A stretch of 64,000 bases of DNA from NCBI RefSeq assembly GCF_001307155.1, contig NZ_CP012830.1:3780501-3844500 (forward strand), in the 5' to 3' direction. The notes below the pieces were generated by a model. The model had not been told where the DNA came from and did no database searches. It worked only from the letters and a program-made list of their open reading frames with translations. Shown here in pieces: positions 49,419 to 57,871 of the stretch; position 1 is the first letter of the stretch; each line of letters starts with the position of its first letter. The position numbers and the translations under genes were made by a program. The stretch comes from Pseudomonas fluorescens (GTDB taxonomy: Bacteria; Pseudomonadota; Gammaproteobacteria; Pseudomonadales; Pseudomonadaceae).

Positions 49419-50585
49419 TCAGTTGGTAGCAGGAGCCAGTTCGGGATTACCGCTCTGACGGAAAGTAATCAGGGTCACCAGCAGCGCCAGGATCGCCAGC
49501 GCAGCGGCCGCGAGGGGCACGCTGGTCAGGCCGAAACCATGGGCGATGACGCTGCCGCCAACCCAGGCTCCGAGTGCGTTGCCGACATTGAAAGCGCCGA
49601 TGTTCAGGGTCGACACCAGGTTCGGTGCCGCCTTGCCAAAGGTCACTACGTTCACTTGCAGGGCGGGGACGGCGGCGAAGCACGCGGTAGCCCAGAGGAA
49701 CAGGGTGATTTCGGTCGGGATCACTGCGACGCTGGTCCAGGTCAGCACGGTGGAGACCACCGCCATGCTGATGAACACGCCAATCAGTGTCGCCGCCATG
49801 CCTTTGTCAGCCAGCTTGCCGCCGATGATGTTGCCGACTGTCAGGCCCAGGCCGATGAGCATCAGGGTCCAGGTCACGCCGCGTGGCGAGACACCGGTAA
49901 CTTCGCCCAACAGCGGTGCGACATAGGTAAACAAGGTGAAGACCGATGCGGCGAACAGTGCGGTCATGCTCAACGACAGCCAGATACCGGCCCCTTTGAG
50001 GGCGCTCAGTTCGGCGCGCATGTCGAGTTTTTCTTCGTCACGTTTGGCCGGCAGGAAACGGATCAGGCCGATCAGCGCAATCACGCCGATCACGGTCACT
50101 GCCCAGAAGGTCGAGCGCCAGCCAGCTTCCTGACCCAGCGCAGTGCCCAGCGGTACGCCCAACACGTTGGCCAGGGTCAGGCCGGTGAACATCAATGCAA
50201 CGGCCGACGCCCGTTTGTTGGCAGGCACCAGACCTGCCGCCACCACCGAGCCGATACCGAAGAACGCGCCATGGCACAGGGCGGTGACGACACGGGCGAA
50301 CATCAGCACCTGATAATCACTGGCGAGGGCGCAGAGCAGGTTGCCGACAATGAAAATGCCCATCAACGCGACCAGCGCAGCCTTGCGTGGCAGTCTGGCG
50401 GTGGCCAGTGCCATGAACGGCGCACCGATGGCCACGCCCAGGGCGTAGCCGGTCACCAGCCACCCGGCGCCAGGGATCGACACACCAAGGTCGGCCGCCA
50501 CATCGGGCAGCAAGCCCATGATGACGAACTCGGTGGTGCCGATGGCAAAGGCGCTGAGGGCCAGAATGAGAAGCGAGAGGGGCAT
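49419..50585 (-). CDS. MFS exporter (DHA1, AraJ/YdhP-like)
   Basis: Twelve-helix exporter, 388 residues. The start at Met 50585 (MPLSLLILALSAFAIGTTEF) is preceded by AAGGAATCAACA; the extra N-terminal codons up to 50687 run through the neighbouring gene's end and are rejected. TTEFVIMGLLPDVAADLGVS is the typical DHA1 helix 1 motif, and ATARLPRKAALVALMGIFIV is the loop signature. The substrate is unknown; the pairing with xenB suggests export of a toxic electrophile or its reduced product. Confidence 0.85.
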   Translation of the reverse strand: MPLSLLILALSAFAIGTTEFVIMGLLPDVAADLGVSIPGAGWLVTGYALGVAIGAPFMALATARLPRKAALVALMGIFIVGNLLCALASDYQVLMFARVVTALCHGAFFGIGSVVAAGLVPANKRASAVALMFTGLTLANVLGVPLGTALGQEAGWRSTFWAVTVIGVIALIGLIRFLPAKRDEEKLDMRAELSALKGAGIWLSLSMTALFAASVFTLFTYVAPLLGEVTGVSPRGVTWTLMLIGLGLTVGNIIGGKLADKGMAATLIGVFISMAVVSTVLTWTSVAVIPTEITLFLWATACFAAVPALQVNVVTFGKAAPNLVSTLNIGAFNVGNALGAWVGGSVIAHGFGLTSVPLAAAALAILALLVTLITFRQSGNPELAPATN

Positions 50586-50610
50586 TGTTGATTCCTTATC
50601 GGCGAAAGGG

Positions 50611-50916
50611 TCAGAGCTCTTTGCTGAAGGTGCGGAGGAATTCCTGAATGGTTTCCTCGTTGCGTTTGAAAAAATGCCACTGGCCAACTTTACGGCTGCT
50701 GATCAGGCCGGCGCGTTGCAGGGTCGCCAGATGGGCGGAAACGGTGGACTGCGATAAACCGCAACGTTGATCGATCTGCCCAGCGCAGACGCCGTGCTCG
50801 TTGCTGTGGGATTGGTCGGGGAATTCGACGGTCGGGTCTTTGAGCCAGTGCAGGATTTCTCGCCGTACCGGGTGCGCCAGGGCTTTTATTATTTCGTCGA
50901 GGTCAATGGTGGACAT
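50611..50916 (-). CDS. ArsR-family transcriptional regulator
   Basis: Winged-helix repressor of 101 residues starting MSTIDLDEIIKALAHPVRRE at 50916. The recognition helix lies in DQRCGLSQSTVSAHLATLQR, and the wing is GLISSRKVGQWHFFKRNEET. Two cysteines (HGVCAGQIDQRC) lie just before the recognition helix and could sense oxidants or electrophiles; a metal site of the CxC type is not present. Palindromic operators lie upstream. Spacing to the MFS gene (25 bases) indicates one operon arsR-MFS-xenB. Confidence 0.88.
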   Translation of the reverse strand: MSTIDLDEIIKALAHPVRREILHWLKDPTVEFPDQSHSNEHGVCAGQIDQRCGLSQSTVSAHLATLQRAGLISSRKVGQWHFFKRNEETIQEFLRTFSKEL

Positions 50917-50940
50917 GGCAGTGCTCGGGTTGGGTAAAAC

Positions 50941-51048
50941 GTTATATCGCGATGAGGCGAACTTTAAATCGGTATTTCGCGATATACCAATATGATTTTG
51001 ATCTGATGACAGCCTAAATCGGTATATCGGGTTATAACGATATTGAGG
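50941..51048. promoter_or_regulatory. Repeated palindromic operators of the ArsR regulator
   Basis: Three related sites: GTTATATCGCGAT (50941-50953), GGTATTTCGCGATATACC (50971-50988) and GGTATATCGGGTTATAACG (51021-51039). They share the form GTTATATCG.GATATAAC. They lie between arsR and the divergent acpH gene and can control both. Confidence 0.7.
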
Positions 51049-51070
51049 GCGCAGTGCTAAGCTACGCGGC

Positions 51071-51664
51071 ATGAACTATCTCGCACATCTTCATCTCGGT
51101 GGCCAGCGCCCCGGTCAAATGCTCGGCAGTTTGTATGGCGATTTCGTCAAGGGGCGGCTGCAAGGGCAGTTCAATCCGGAGATCGAAGCGGCCATTCAGC
51201 TGCATCGCAGCATCGACGTGTTTACCGACCGCCATCCGTTGGTCGACCTGGCGTTGTCGCGCTTTACGCTGACGCGACGGCGTTATGCCGGGATCGTGCT
51301 CGATGTGTTTTTCGACCATTGCCTGGCGCGGGACTGGAGGCTTTACGCGGACCAGCCGCTGGAGCAGTTCACTTCGGATGTGTACCGGGTGCTGGCTGCC
51401 GAACCGCAGCTGCCAGGGCGACTCGCGCAGATTGCCCCGCACATGGAGGCGAATGACTGGCTTGGTTCTTATCGGGAGTTTGCGGTGCTGGACCAGGTGC
51501 TGCGGGGGATTTCACGGCGCCTGTCACGGCCTGAAGAACTGGCTGCAGCGATGGAGGAATTGCAGCGGCTGTATGAGCCGTTGAGCGAGGACTTTCGGTT
51601 GTTCTATCCGCAGCTTCAGTTTTTTGCACAAGACCATCTGGAGCGCCTGAATCCGTATCCGTAG
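51071..51664 (+). CDS. acpH: Acyl carrier protein phosphodiesterase
   Basis: HD-like phosphodiesterase of 197 residues that removes phosphopantetheine from holo-ACP. AcpH features: MNYLAHLHLGG at the N-terminus, GSLYGDFVKGRLQG, AIQLHRSIDVFTDRHPLV and DVFFDHCLARDW with the metal-binding His/Asp residues. The length is close to E. coli AcpH (193). It is a single gene followed by a REPIN. The operator array of the divergent arsR gene is in its upstream region. Confidence 0.92.
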   Translation: MNYLAHLHLGGQRPGQMLGSLYGDFVKGRLQGQFNPEIEAAIQLHRSIDVFTDRHPLVDLALSRFTLTRRRYAGIVLDVFFDHCLARDWRLYADQPLEQFTSDVYRVLAAEPQLPGRLAQIAPHMEANDWLGSYREFAVLDQVLRGISRRLSRPEELAAAMEELQRLYEPLSEDFRLFYPQLQFFAQDHLERLNPYP

Positions 51665-51752
51665 GAGCAAAGCTTGCTCGCGATCGATGCACCGCGGTTT
51701 TTCTGAACCACCGCGTCATCGTTCATCGCGAGCAAGCTTTGCTCCTACGGGA
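51663..51752. repeat. REPIN between acpH and olsA
   Basis: CGTAGGAGCAAAGCTTGCTC at the left and GAGCAAGCTTTGCTCCTACG at the right are inverted copies around a short centre with CACCGCGGTTTTTCTGAACC. It is a complete paired REP and separates convergent genes. Confidence 0.9.
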
Positions 51753-51769
51753 TTGGGTCGGGATCGGGA

Positions 51770-52564
51770 TCATGCGGCAATCAGTTCGCCAGCGCGTCGT
51801 GGTTCCGCAGGTTTTGCCACGTCGCCAAACAACGCCTTCTGCACCGCTTGTTGCGCCGCAAACGCCAGCGCCGCGCGTTCCTGACCGTGGCAGGCAATCG
51901 GTTTGAGCAGATGGATCTCGACGTCGCCCTGATCGTTGGCGAACAAGCGCATCAAGTGCGAGAGCAAGTCGTCATCACCAATGAACGGGGCGAGCGGGTC
52001 GATCTGGCCGTCGCGCAGATAACGAACGGCCACCGGTTGCAGCGCCACGTCCGCGTCGATGGCTGCCGACAGCAAGCGACCATGAAAGGTGCGCAACGAA
52101 CGGCCATCGGTGGTGGTGCCTTCCGGGAACATCAGCAACGGATGGGCTTGCTCCAGGTGGCGGCTCATCTGCTTGCGGATCAGTTGGCTGTCACCCGAAC
52201 CTCGACGAATGAATAGGCTGCCAGCCTTGGCCGCGAGCCAGCCGGCGACCGGCCAGGTACGCACTTCGGCCTTGGACAGGAAGGACAAGGGCGTGAGCAT
52301 GCCCAGTAGCGGAATGTCGGTCCAGGACACATGGTTACTGACCCAGAGCATCGGCTTTTGCGGCAGTTCACCGTGAACCGTCACGCGAAAGGGCAGGGCG
52401 TTACTCAGACGGGTCATGAAAAAACGCGACCAGCGTTGGCGCCGCACCATCGAGTTGGCCACCCCCATGCGTTCGAACAGCCCGAACACGCTGGCCATGC
52501 TCAAGCCCAGCGCGACCACCAGCAGCACTCGCGCGATCCGCGCGTACACCCGCAGCCGGCTCAT
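51770..52564 (-). CDS. olsA: Lyso-ornithine lipid O-acyltransferase (PlsC family)
   Basis: A 264-residue membrane-associated acyltransferase that adds the second acyl chain to lyso-ornithine lipid. The NHxSxxD motif is WVSNHVSWTDIPLLG, followed by FLSKAEVRTWPVAGWLA, GSLFIRRG and FPEGTTTDG, the four PlsC blocks. One N-terminal membrane helix is present. The start is ATG 52564, overlapping the olsB stop as ATGA. The name depends on pairing with olsB (PA4350-PA4351 order). Confidence 0.9.
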   Translation of the reverse strand: MSRLRVYARIARVLLVVALGLSMASVFGLFERMGVANSMVRRQRWSRFFMTRLSNALPFRVTVHGELPQKPMLWVSNHVSWTDIPLLGMLTPLSFLSKAEVRTWPVAGWLAAKAGSLFIRRGSGDSQLIRKQMSRHLEQAHPLLMFPEGTTTDGRSLRTFHGRLLSAAIDADVALQPVAVRYLRDGQIDPLAPFIGDDDLLSHLMRLFANDQGDVEIHLLKPIACHGQERAALAFAAQQAVQKALFGDVAKPAEPRRAGELIAA

Positions 52565-53319
52565 CAGACTGCCGCCTTGAAGTGTTTGGCGTAACGCGGG
52601 CACAGTTCGTCACGCTTGAGCAGGATGAACACGTCGGCGACCTGGAAGTCTTCGTCCCAGCACGGCTCACCGCAGATCTTCGCGCCCAGGCGCATGTAGG
52701 CCTTGAGCAGTGGCGGCATTTCGGCGATCACGTTGGACGGAATGTCGAGGGCCGGCAGCGGTTTCTTCGGTTCGGCGCGCAGGTGTTCGGTGCACAGATA
52801 GCGTTCACGCAAGCGCTGCATGATCGCCTGGGCCTGAATACCGCCGTCCTGCATCGGGATGCTCGCGCAGCCCATCAGGTAGCTGTAGCCGCCCTGATTC
52901 AGCACTTCGGCCAACTCGCCCCAGAGCACGGCGATGGTGCCGCCGTTGCGGTAGGCCGGGTCGACGCAGGTGCGACCGATCTCCAGGATCGGCCCTTGCA
53001 GATGGACCAGGCCGTGCAGGCTGAATTCTTCTTCGCTGTAAAAACGCCCCAGGCTGCTGGCGGCCTGATGGTCGAGCAAACGCGTGGTTGCTACCAGGCG
53101 TCCGCTATTCAAATCACGCACGCCAATGTGGGCGCAGTGAACATCATAGTCATCCATGTCCAGACCCAACTCTGCGCCTTTGAGCTTGGCGTTGAACTCG
53201 CCACTGAAAACGTTGAAGCGCAGGGCCTGGGCTTCCTGCAACGCCTCGGCGCCGATCAGGCGTTCGGCTTGCAGGCGGCGTTCATTGCCGGTGTCGCTGA
53301 TGCGGGCGATCTGAGTCAT
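52564..53319 (-). CDS. olsB: L-ornithine N(alpha)-acyltransferase
   Basis: GNAT-fold acyltransferase, 251 residues, that transfers a 3-hydroxyacyl chain from ACP to ornithine. Family features: ALRFNVFSGEFNAKLKGAEL, IGVRDLNSGRLVATTRLLDH, EIGRTCVDPAYRNGGTIAVL and YLMGCASIPMQDGG. The start at ATG 53319 (MTQIARISDTGNERRLQAER) is preceded by GGAGATTCGCA. Ornithine lipids replace phospholipids under phosphate limitation in P. aeruginosa and P. fluorescens. I did not find a clear Pho box. Confidence 0.92.
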   Translation of the reverse strand: MTQIARISDTGNERRLQAERLIGAEALQEAQALRFNVFSGEFNAKLKGAELGLDMDDYDVHCAHIGVRDLNSGRLVATTRLLDHQAASSLGRFYSEEEFSLHGLVHLQGPILEIGRTCVDPAYRNGGTIAVLWGELAEVLNQGGYSYLMGCASIPMQDGGIQAQAIMQRLRERYLCTEHLRAEPKKPLPALDIPSNVIAEMPPLLKAYMRLGAKICGEPCWDEDFQVADVFILLKRDELCPRYAKHFKAAV

Positions 53320-53460
53320 TGCGAATCTCCGTACGGGCTGCTCACCCGTCTTGGGTTGCAGTCGATCGACTTTGTTGTGCAAAGTCAGGCTATGTAGCCC
53401 CGGTGTCATCGCCATGAAGCTTTGGTGATGCTTGTGTGACAGCCCCCAGAGGACCCGTTT

Positions 53461-54342
53461 ATGCCTTGGCAAGTCTTGTTGAACTGTAACCAGCGCCAGC
53501 CCGAAAACCCCGACCTGGCAGAGGGGTATGCGACGTTGCTGCAGGTATTGGGTGCGGTGACGCCGTTCGAATTGGCGGTGCGTGGCGGGCGGATGATGGC
53601 AACACCGGGATTGGCCTTTCTGGTGGGATACCAGGCGGCGTTGCGTATGTTGTGGCCCAGCGCACCGCCGAGCCTGGGGGCATTGTGTGCGACTGAGCAG
53701 CGCAGCCTGCGCCCGGCAGACCTGCAAACCCGGCTCAAGGATTTGCGTTTGAGCGGGCGCAAGGATTTCGTGACTGCGGGTGATGCGGCAGACTGGCTGT
53801 TGATCGCCGCACGCAGCGAAGAGCAGGGCGAGTCAGCGCGTTTGAGTCTGGCGGTGGTGTATCCCGGCGAACCCGGCGTACGGGTTGAAAAGCTGCCGGC
53901 CATTGCCTTGATGCCGGACATCAGCCATGGCCGGCTGTTTCTCGACAACGCGCTGTGTGAACTGCTCGCTGGAGATGGCTGGGACGCGTACGTCAAACCG
54001 TTCCGCACCCTGGAAGACATCTATGTACTCAGCGCAATGAGTGCCTGGCTGTACGGTGTGGGTCAGGACAGCGCCTGGCCGCAAGACCTTCAACTGAAGC
54101 TGCTGGCACTGTTGGCCGGGTGTGCGGAAGTCAGCCGCCAACCACCGAACAGTAGCGCCGGGCATGTGTTGCTGGGCGGGTTGTTTGCGCAGTTCGATGG
54201 GCTCAAGTCTGCACTCAATGAAGCCTTTGCCGCCGGACCGCCACAATGGGCGGCGTTGTGGACGCGCGATCAGGCGGTGCTCGATCTGGCGGCGGGAGCC
54301 CGGGCCAAGCGGTTGGCCAAGGCGTTGGCGGGATCTGACTAG
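53461..54342 (+). CDS. Acyl-CoA dehydrogenase-like protein, likely non-enzymatic or divergent
   Basis: A 293-residue protein that resembles the middle and start of the C-terminal domain of acyl-CoA dehydrogenases: RLSGRKDFVTAGDAADWLLI, LSLAVVYPGEPGVRVEKLPA, HGRLFLDNALCELLAGDGW and VKPFRTLEDIYVLSAMSAWL. It is shorter than real ACADs (about 380), the N-terminal domain is cut short, and no catalytic glutamate could be placed. The same type of gene lies next to olsB in other Pseudomonas as far as I recall. The function is unknown; a lipid-related role is possible from context. Confidence 0.7.
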   Translation: MPWQVLLNCNQRQPENPDLAEGYATLLQVLGAVTPFELAVRGGRMMATPGLAFLVGYQAALRMLWPSAPPSLGALCATEQRSLRPADLQTRLKDLRLSGRKDFVTAGDAADWLLIAARSEEQGESARLSLAVVYPGEPGVRVEKLPAIALMPDISHGRLFLDNALCELLAGDGWDAYVKPFRTLEDIYVLSAMSAWLYGVGQDSAWPQDLQLKLLALLAGCAEVSRQPPNSSAGHVLLGGLFAQFDGLKSALNEAFAAGPPQWAALWTRDQAVLDLAAGARAKRLAKALAGSD

Positions 54343-54440
54343 CGCCCCAGCTGCTACGGAAGCTGAGTAGTTGCTGGTTGGGTACTTACATTCGAAACCG
54401 TCATCTGCCTCGACTACGCTCAGAGGGTTAATCCCTCTGA

Positions 54441-55544
54441 GTGCCTACCGTGTTCAAACGCCTGACTCTGCTGTTCCTGTTGCTGGCCAGCCTTCCGGTT
54501 CTGGCGGAAAACTGGCCTGCCGAGCAATGGTCACCCGGCCCGAAAATCAGTGGTCCGGCGCTTCAGGCCCTGGAAGATTACGCCTTTGCACCGCGCGACG
54601 ACGGCAGCCGCACAGGCGTTCGCACCGATGCCTTGCTGGTGATTCGTGACGGGCAATTGATCTACGAACGCTACGCCGGCCCAACCACAGCCGAGACACC
54701 GCACCTGACCTGGTCCGTCAGTAAAAGCCTGATGGCCACGGTGCTGGGCGTGGCCTATGGCGAAGGCTTGTTCAAATTGCAGGACCCGGCCGTGAAGTTT
54801 TATCCACCCTTGCAGGGCCATCCGAATGTATCCATCGCGGATCTGCTGCATTGGGCCTCGGGGCTGGACTGGCAGGAAACCTATGAATATGCACCGCTGA
54901 ATTCTTCGATAGTGGCGATGCTCTACACCCATGGACGCCAGGACATCGCCGCGTTTGCTGCCGGCCATGACGAGTTCAGCCCGCCGGGTCAGGCGTTTCG
55001 TTATTCCAGCGGTGACAGCAATCTATTGTCCGCAACGCTGAAGACCATGGTCGGTGCGCAGCGCTATGCCGACTATCCATGGACCGCGTTGTTCGGCCCC
55101 TTGGGGATACGCAGTGCTGTTTGGGAGACCGATGCCACGGGGACGTTTGTTGCCTCGTCCTATGCCTATATGACGGCGCGCGATCTGGCGCGGATCGGCC
55201 TGTTGATGCAGCGCGACGGTCGCTGGGGTAACCGGCAGTTGCTGCCAAAGGACTGGGTCGAGTTCAACCGCCAACCGTTCATGCGCTTCAAGGCCAATCA
55301 GGATGAAGCCGTTCCCGGCGGGCATTGGTGGCTCAATCGGGCGGTCGGCGGCGCCGAAAGACCCTGGGAAGACGCACCCGATGACACCTTTGCCGCACTC
55401 GGCCATTGGGGGCAGGCGCTGTACGTGGTGCCCAGCGAGAACCTGGTGATCGTGCGCTATGGCGATGATCGCGACGGCAGTTACCGGCACAACGAATTGC
55501 TCAGGCTGGCACTGGCGGCATTTGCGCAGAAGGTGCAGCCATGA
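54441..55544 (+). CDS. Serine hydrolase of the beta-lactamase/penicillin-binding fold
   Basis: Exported protein of 367 residues with a signal peptide (LTLLFLLLASLPVLA). The class C-type motifs are SVSK (Ser 92, Lys 95), YSSGDSN in the YxN position and GHWGQ in place of the KTG box. HxTG is replaced by LLHWASGLDWQETYEY, typical of esterase EstB-like hydrolases. It probably acts as an esterase or peptidase in the periplasm rather than as a beta-lactamase. It begins with GTG at 54441 and overlaps the next gene by four bases. Confidence 0.83.
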   Translation: MPTVFKRLTLLFLLLASLPVLAENWPAEQWSPGPKISGPALQALEDYAFAPRDDGSRTGVRTDALLVIRDGQLIYERYAGPTTAETPHLTWSVSKSLMATVLGVAYGEGLFKLQDPAVKFYPPLQGHPNVSIADLLHWASGLDWQETYEYAPLNSSIVAMLYTHGRQDIAAFAAGHDEFSPPGQAFRYSSGDSNLLSATLKTMVGAQRYADYPWTALFGPLGIRSAVWETDATGTFVASSYAYMTARDLARIGLLMQRDGRWGNRQLLPKDWVEFNRQPFMRFKANQDEAVPGGHWWLNRAVGGAERPWEDAPDDTFAALGHWGQALYVVPSENLVIVRYGDDRDGSYRHNELLRLALAAFAQKVQP

Positions 55545-55867
55545 ATCCTGGAATTATTCTTCGTCGACCACGGCTCAGCATGCTGCTGTTGTTGAGTGTC
55601 GTGCTGCTCGGCTGGATCTGGCAGGAACGGGTCGCTTTGTGGGCATTTCCCGACATCATCAGCGCCTACACCGCCAAGGAATATTGCTCGTGCCGGTATG
55701 TCGAGAACAACCCGGCGGATTATTGCCAGGGCTATGTGACGCAGTACGTGCCCGTCAGCAGTTTTCTCGATGACGCTCCCAACAAACGCGTGACGGTCAG
55801 CGGCATGGGGCGCAGTCATATCGCCGCGTGGCTGGGGATTCGTCAGGGGTGTCGGTTGAACCCATAG
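55541..55867 (+). CDS. Small membrane-anchored or secreted protein with paired cysteines
   Basis: A 108-residue protein whose N-terminus (RRPRLSMLLLLSVVLLGWIW) is an uncleaved signal anchor or a signal peptide. The rest lies outside the cytoplasm and has four cysteines (KEYCSCRYVE, DYCQGY, QGCRLNP), probably as two disulfides. The pattern YCSCRYVENN.ADYCQGY is distinctive; I do not know its function. The ATG overlaps the serine hydrolase stop (ATGA), which suggests that the two act together. Confidence 0.75.
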   Translation: MNPGIILRRPRLSMLLLLSVVLLGWIWQERVALWAFPDIISAYTAKEYCSCRYVENNPADYCQGYVTQYVPVSSFLDDAPNKRVTVSGMGRSHIAAWLGIRQGCRLNP

Positions 55868-55950
55868 AGGCGGTCTTTTGCCTTGCGCGGTTTGCAAGCG
55901 CGTTCACTCAGGCTAAGGTTCGGCTCAGGTTTACTTGCCCATGAGTGTTT

Positions 55951-56541
55951 ATGTTCAAGCGGTTTTGCTGCACAGCCCTGGCCTTGCTGCCGTTGGCTTT
56001 CGTTACCTCGCCAGCCCACGCCGACTGGTATCTGGACGGTGAGTCTTCACGTCTGTCGTTTATCTCCACCAAGAACGCCAACCTCTCCGAAGTTCAGCGC
56101 TTTCTGGTGCTGCATGGCAAGGTCGATGCCAACGGCCAGGCGCAAGTGCAGGTCGAACTGGAGTCGATCAACAGCGGCATTCCGCTGCGCGATGAGCGCA
56201 TGCGCAAAGAGCTGTTCGAGATCAAGACGTTCCCTGAAGCGCTGATCAGCACGCAGATCGATCTGCGGCCGATCAAGGATCTGGCCCCCGGTGCGCAACT
56301 CGAATTGCGTTTGCCACTGACGGTCAGCCTTCACGGCAAAGAGCACGCGTACAGCGCCGAGTTGCTGGCGACACGCCTCGATGATCGGCGCTTTCAAGTG
56401 GTGACCCTGGAACCGCTGGTCATTAAAGCGGAGGATTTCGATTTGCTGCCAGGGCTGGAAACCCTGCGCACAGTCGCCGGCCTGTCGGCCATTAGTTCGT
56501 CGGTACCGGTGGGTGCGGTGCTGATTTTCACGGCGCGCTGA
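55951..56541 (+). CDS. YceI-family periplasmic lipid-binding protein
   Basis: A 196-residue protein with a signal peptide (KRFCCTALALLPLAFVTSPAHA|DW). The mature part starts WYLDGESSRLSFISTKNANL, the YceI lipocalin-like fold that binds polyisoprenoids or similar hydrophobic molecules. VELESINSGIPLRDERMRKE and LPLTVSLHGKEHAY are family features. The ATG at 55951 gives a better signal peptide than the GTG at 55945. Its stop is one base from the cls gene. Confidence 0.88.
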   Translation: MFKRFCCTALALLPLAFVTSPAHADWYLDGESSRLSFISTKNANLSEVQRFLVLHGKVDANGQAQVQVELESINSGIPLRDERMRKELFEIKTFPEALISTQIDLRPIKDLAPGAQLELRLPLTVSLHGKEHAYSAELLATRLDDRRFQVVTLEPLVIKAEDFDLLPGLETLRTVAGLSAISSSVPVGAVLIFTAR

Positions 56542-56542
56542 C

Positions 56543-57700
56543 ATGAGCGGTGCAGTGTTTCCCTGGCGCGACGGCAATCGCTATGAGCTGTTGATCGACG
56601 GGCCGCAGTTTTTTCCACGGATGCTGGCGGCGATTGCCGCTGCGCGGGAACAGGTCGAACTGGAACTGTACCTGGTGGAAGCGGGCGCCTGTGCCGAGGC
56701 GATGGTGCAGGCGCTGGTGCAAGCTGCCGAGCGCGGCGTGCGCGTGCGTTGCCTGTTTGATGACTATGGCAGCCTGGCATTCACCCTGAGTCTGCGGCGA
56801 CGCCTGATCGAGGCCGGCGTGGAGCTGCGTTTCTACAATCGCCTGAGCTGGCGGCGCTGGGTGCGCAACCTTTACCGTGACCACCGCAAGTTGCTGTTGG
56901 TCGATCAGTCGCTGGCGGTGGTCGGCGGCACGGGCGTCACCGACGAGTTCTGGACCCCAGGTTGCGAAACCAGCGAGTGGCATGAAGTGATGGTGGAAAT
57001 CGGCGGCCCGCTGGTGCTCGACTGGCAGTTGCTGTTCGACCGCCAATGGATCGCCAACCGCCACCGCCGCGCCTGGAAACCTGCCTCCCATTTCGGTTTG
57101 CCGCGTCTGCCACGGGTGCCGCCGATGGGTGAAGGCATGGGGCGGGTAGCGTATGCCGACGCCCGGCAACATCGGGACATCCTGCAATCGCTGTTTCGTG
57201 CACTGAACAGCGGTCAGCAGCGAATCTGGCTGGCCACGCCTTACTTCCTGCCGACCTGGAAAGTCCGCCGCTCGCTGCGCAAGGCTGCTGCACGGGGCAT
57301 CGATGTGCGCCTGCTGCTGACCGGGCCGCGCACCGATCATCCGTCGGTGCGCTACGCCGGGCATCGTTATTACCCGCGCTTGCTCAAGTCCGGGGTGAAG
57401 ATCTTCGAGTACCAGCCGTGTTTCCTGCACCTGAAAATGGTCCTGATCGATGACTGGGTGAGCATTGGCTCATGCAATTTCGATCACTGGAATCTGCGCT
57501 TCAACCTGGAGGCCAACCTCGAAGCCCTCGATCCGACGTTGAGCCTGGCAGTGGCGGCGAGTTTCGAGAGGGACTTTGCCCTGAGTCATAGGGTCAGTCT
57601 TGAGGAATGGCAACGCCGACCGTTGTGGCGACGGATCAAGCAGCGGGTGTGGGGATGGGTGGATCGGATGGTGGTGAATCTGCTGGATCGGCGGGGATAG
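56543..57700 (+). CDS. clsB: Cardiolipin synthase, ClsB type (phospholipase D family)
   Basis: A 385-residue protein with two HKD motifs: DHRKLLLVDQSLAVVGG (His 114) and HLKMVLIDDWVSIGSCNFD (His 296). It lacks the two N-terminal membrane helices of ClsA, as in ClsB. It joins two phosphatidylglycerol molecules, or PG with another lipid, to make cardiolipin. The C-terminus is basic (WRRIKQRVWGWVDRMVVNLL). It is coupled to the yceI gene and sits among envelope lipid genes. ClsC is the main alternative. Confidence 0.85.
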   Translation: MSGAVFPWRDGNRYELLIDGPQFFPRMLAAIAAAREQVELELYLVEAGACAEAMVQALVQAAERGVRVRCLFDDYGSLAFTLSLRRRLIEAGVELRFYNRLSWRRWVRNLYRDHRKLLLVDQSLAVVGGTGVTDEFWTPGCETSEWHEVMVEIGGPLVLDWQLLFDRQWIANRHRRAWKPASHFGLPRLPRVPPMGEGMGRVAYADARQHRDILQSLFRALNSGQQRIWLATPYFLPTWKVRRSLRKAAARGIDVRLLLTGPRTDHPSVRYAGHRYYPRLLKSGVKIFEYQPCFLHLKMVLIDDWVSIGSCNFDHWNLRFNLEANLEALDPTLSLAVAASFERDFALSHRVSLEEWQRRPLWRRIKQRVWGWVDRMVVNLLDRRG

Positions 57701-57718
57701 CCGGTTACGTGGAACTGT

Positions 57719-57848
57719 GGCGAGGGGGCTTGCCCCCGTTTGGCTGCGTAGCAGCCATAAAACCTGCAAACTCATTCTCAGGACAGAACGAGTTTGCCGG
57801 TCTTAGGACCGCTTCGCGGTCCAACGGGGGCAAGCCCCCTCGCCACAA
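57719..57848. repeat. REPIN between clsB and bglX
   Basis: TGTGGCGAGGGGGCTTGCCC and GGGCAAGCCCCCTCGCCACA are inverted REPs around a centre with GGACCGCTTCGCGGTCC. Complete paired REP of the same class as at 26379 and 62544. Confidence 0.9.
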
Positions 57849-57871
57849 GAGCCCGCCAGATTTCAGGGGGG

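Noticed and set aside
54441..55544. Antibiotic-resistance beta-lactamase
   Set aside because: The SxxK and YxN-like motifs are present, but KTG is replaced by HWG and HxTG is absent; the pattern fits esterase-like serine hydrolases.
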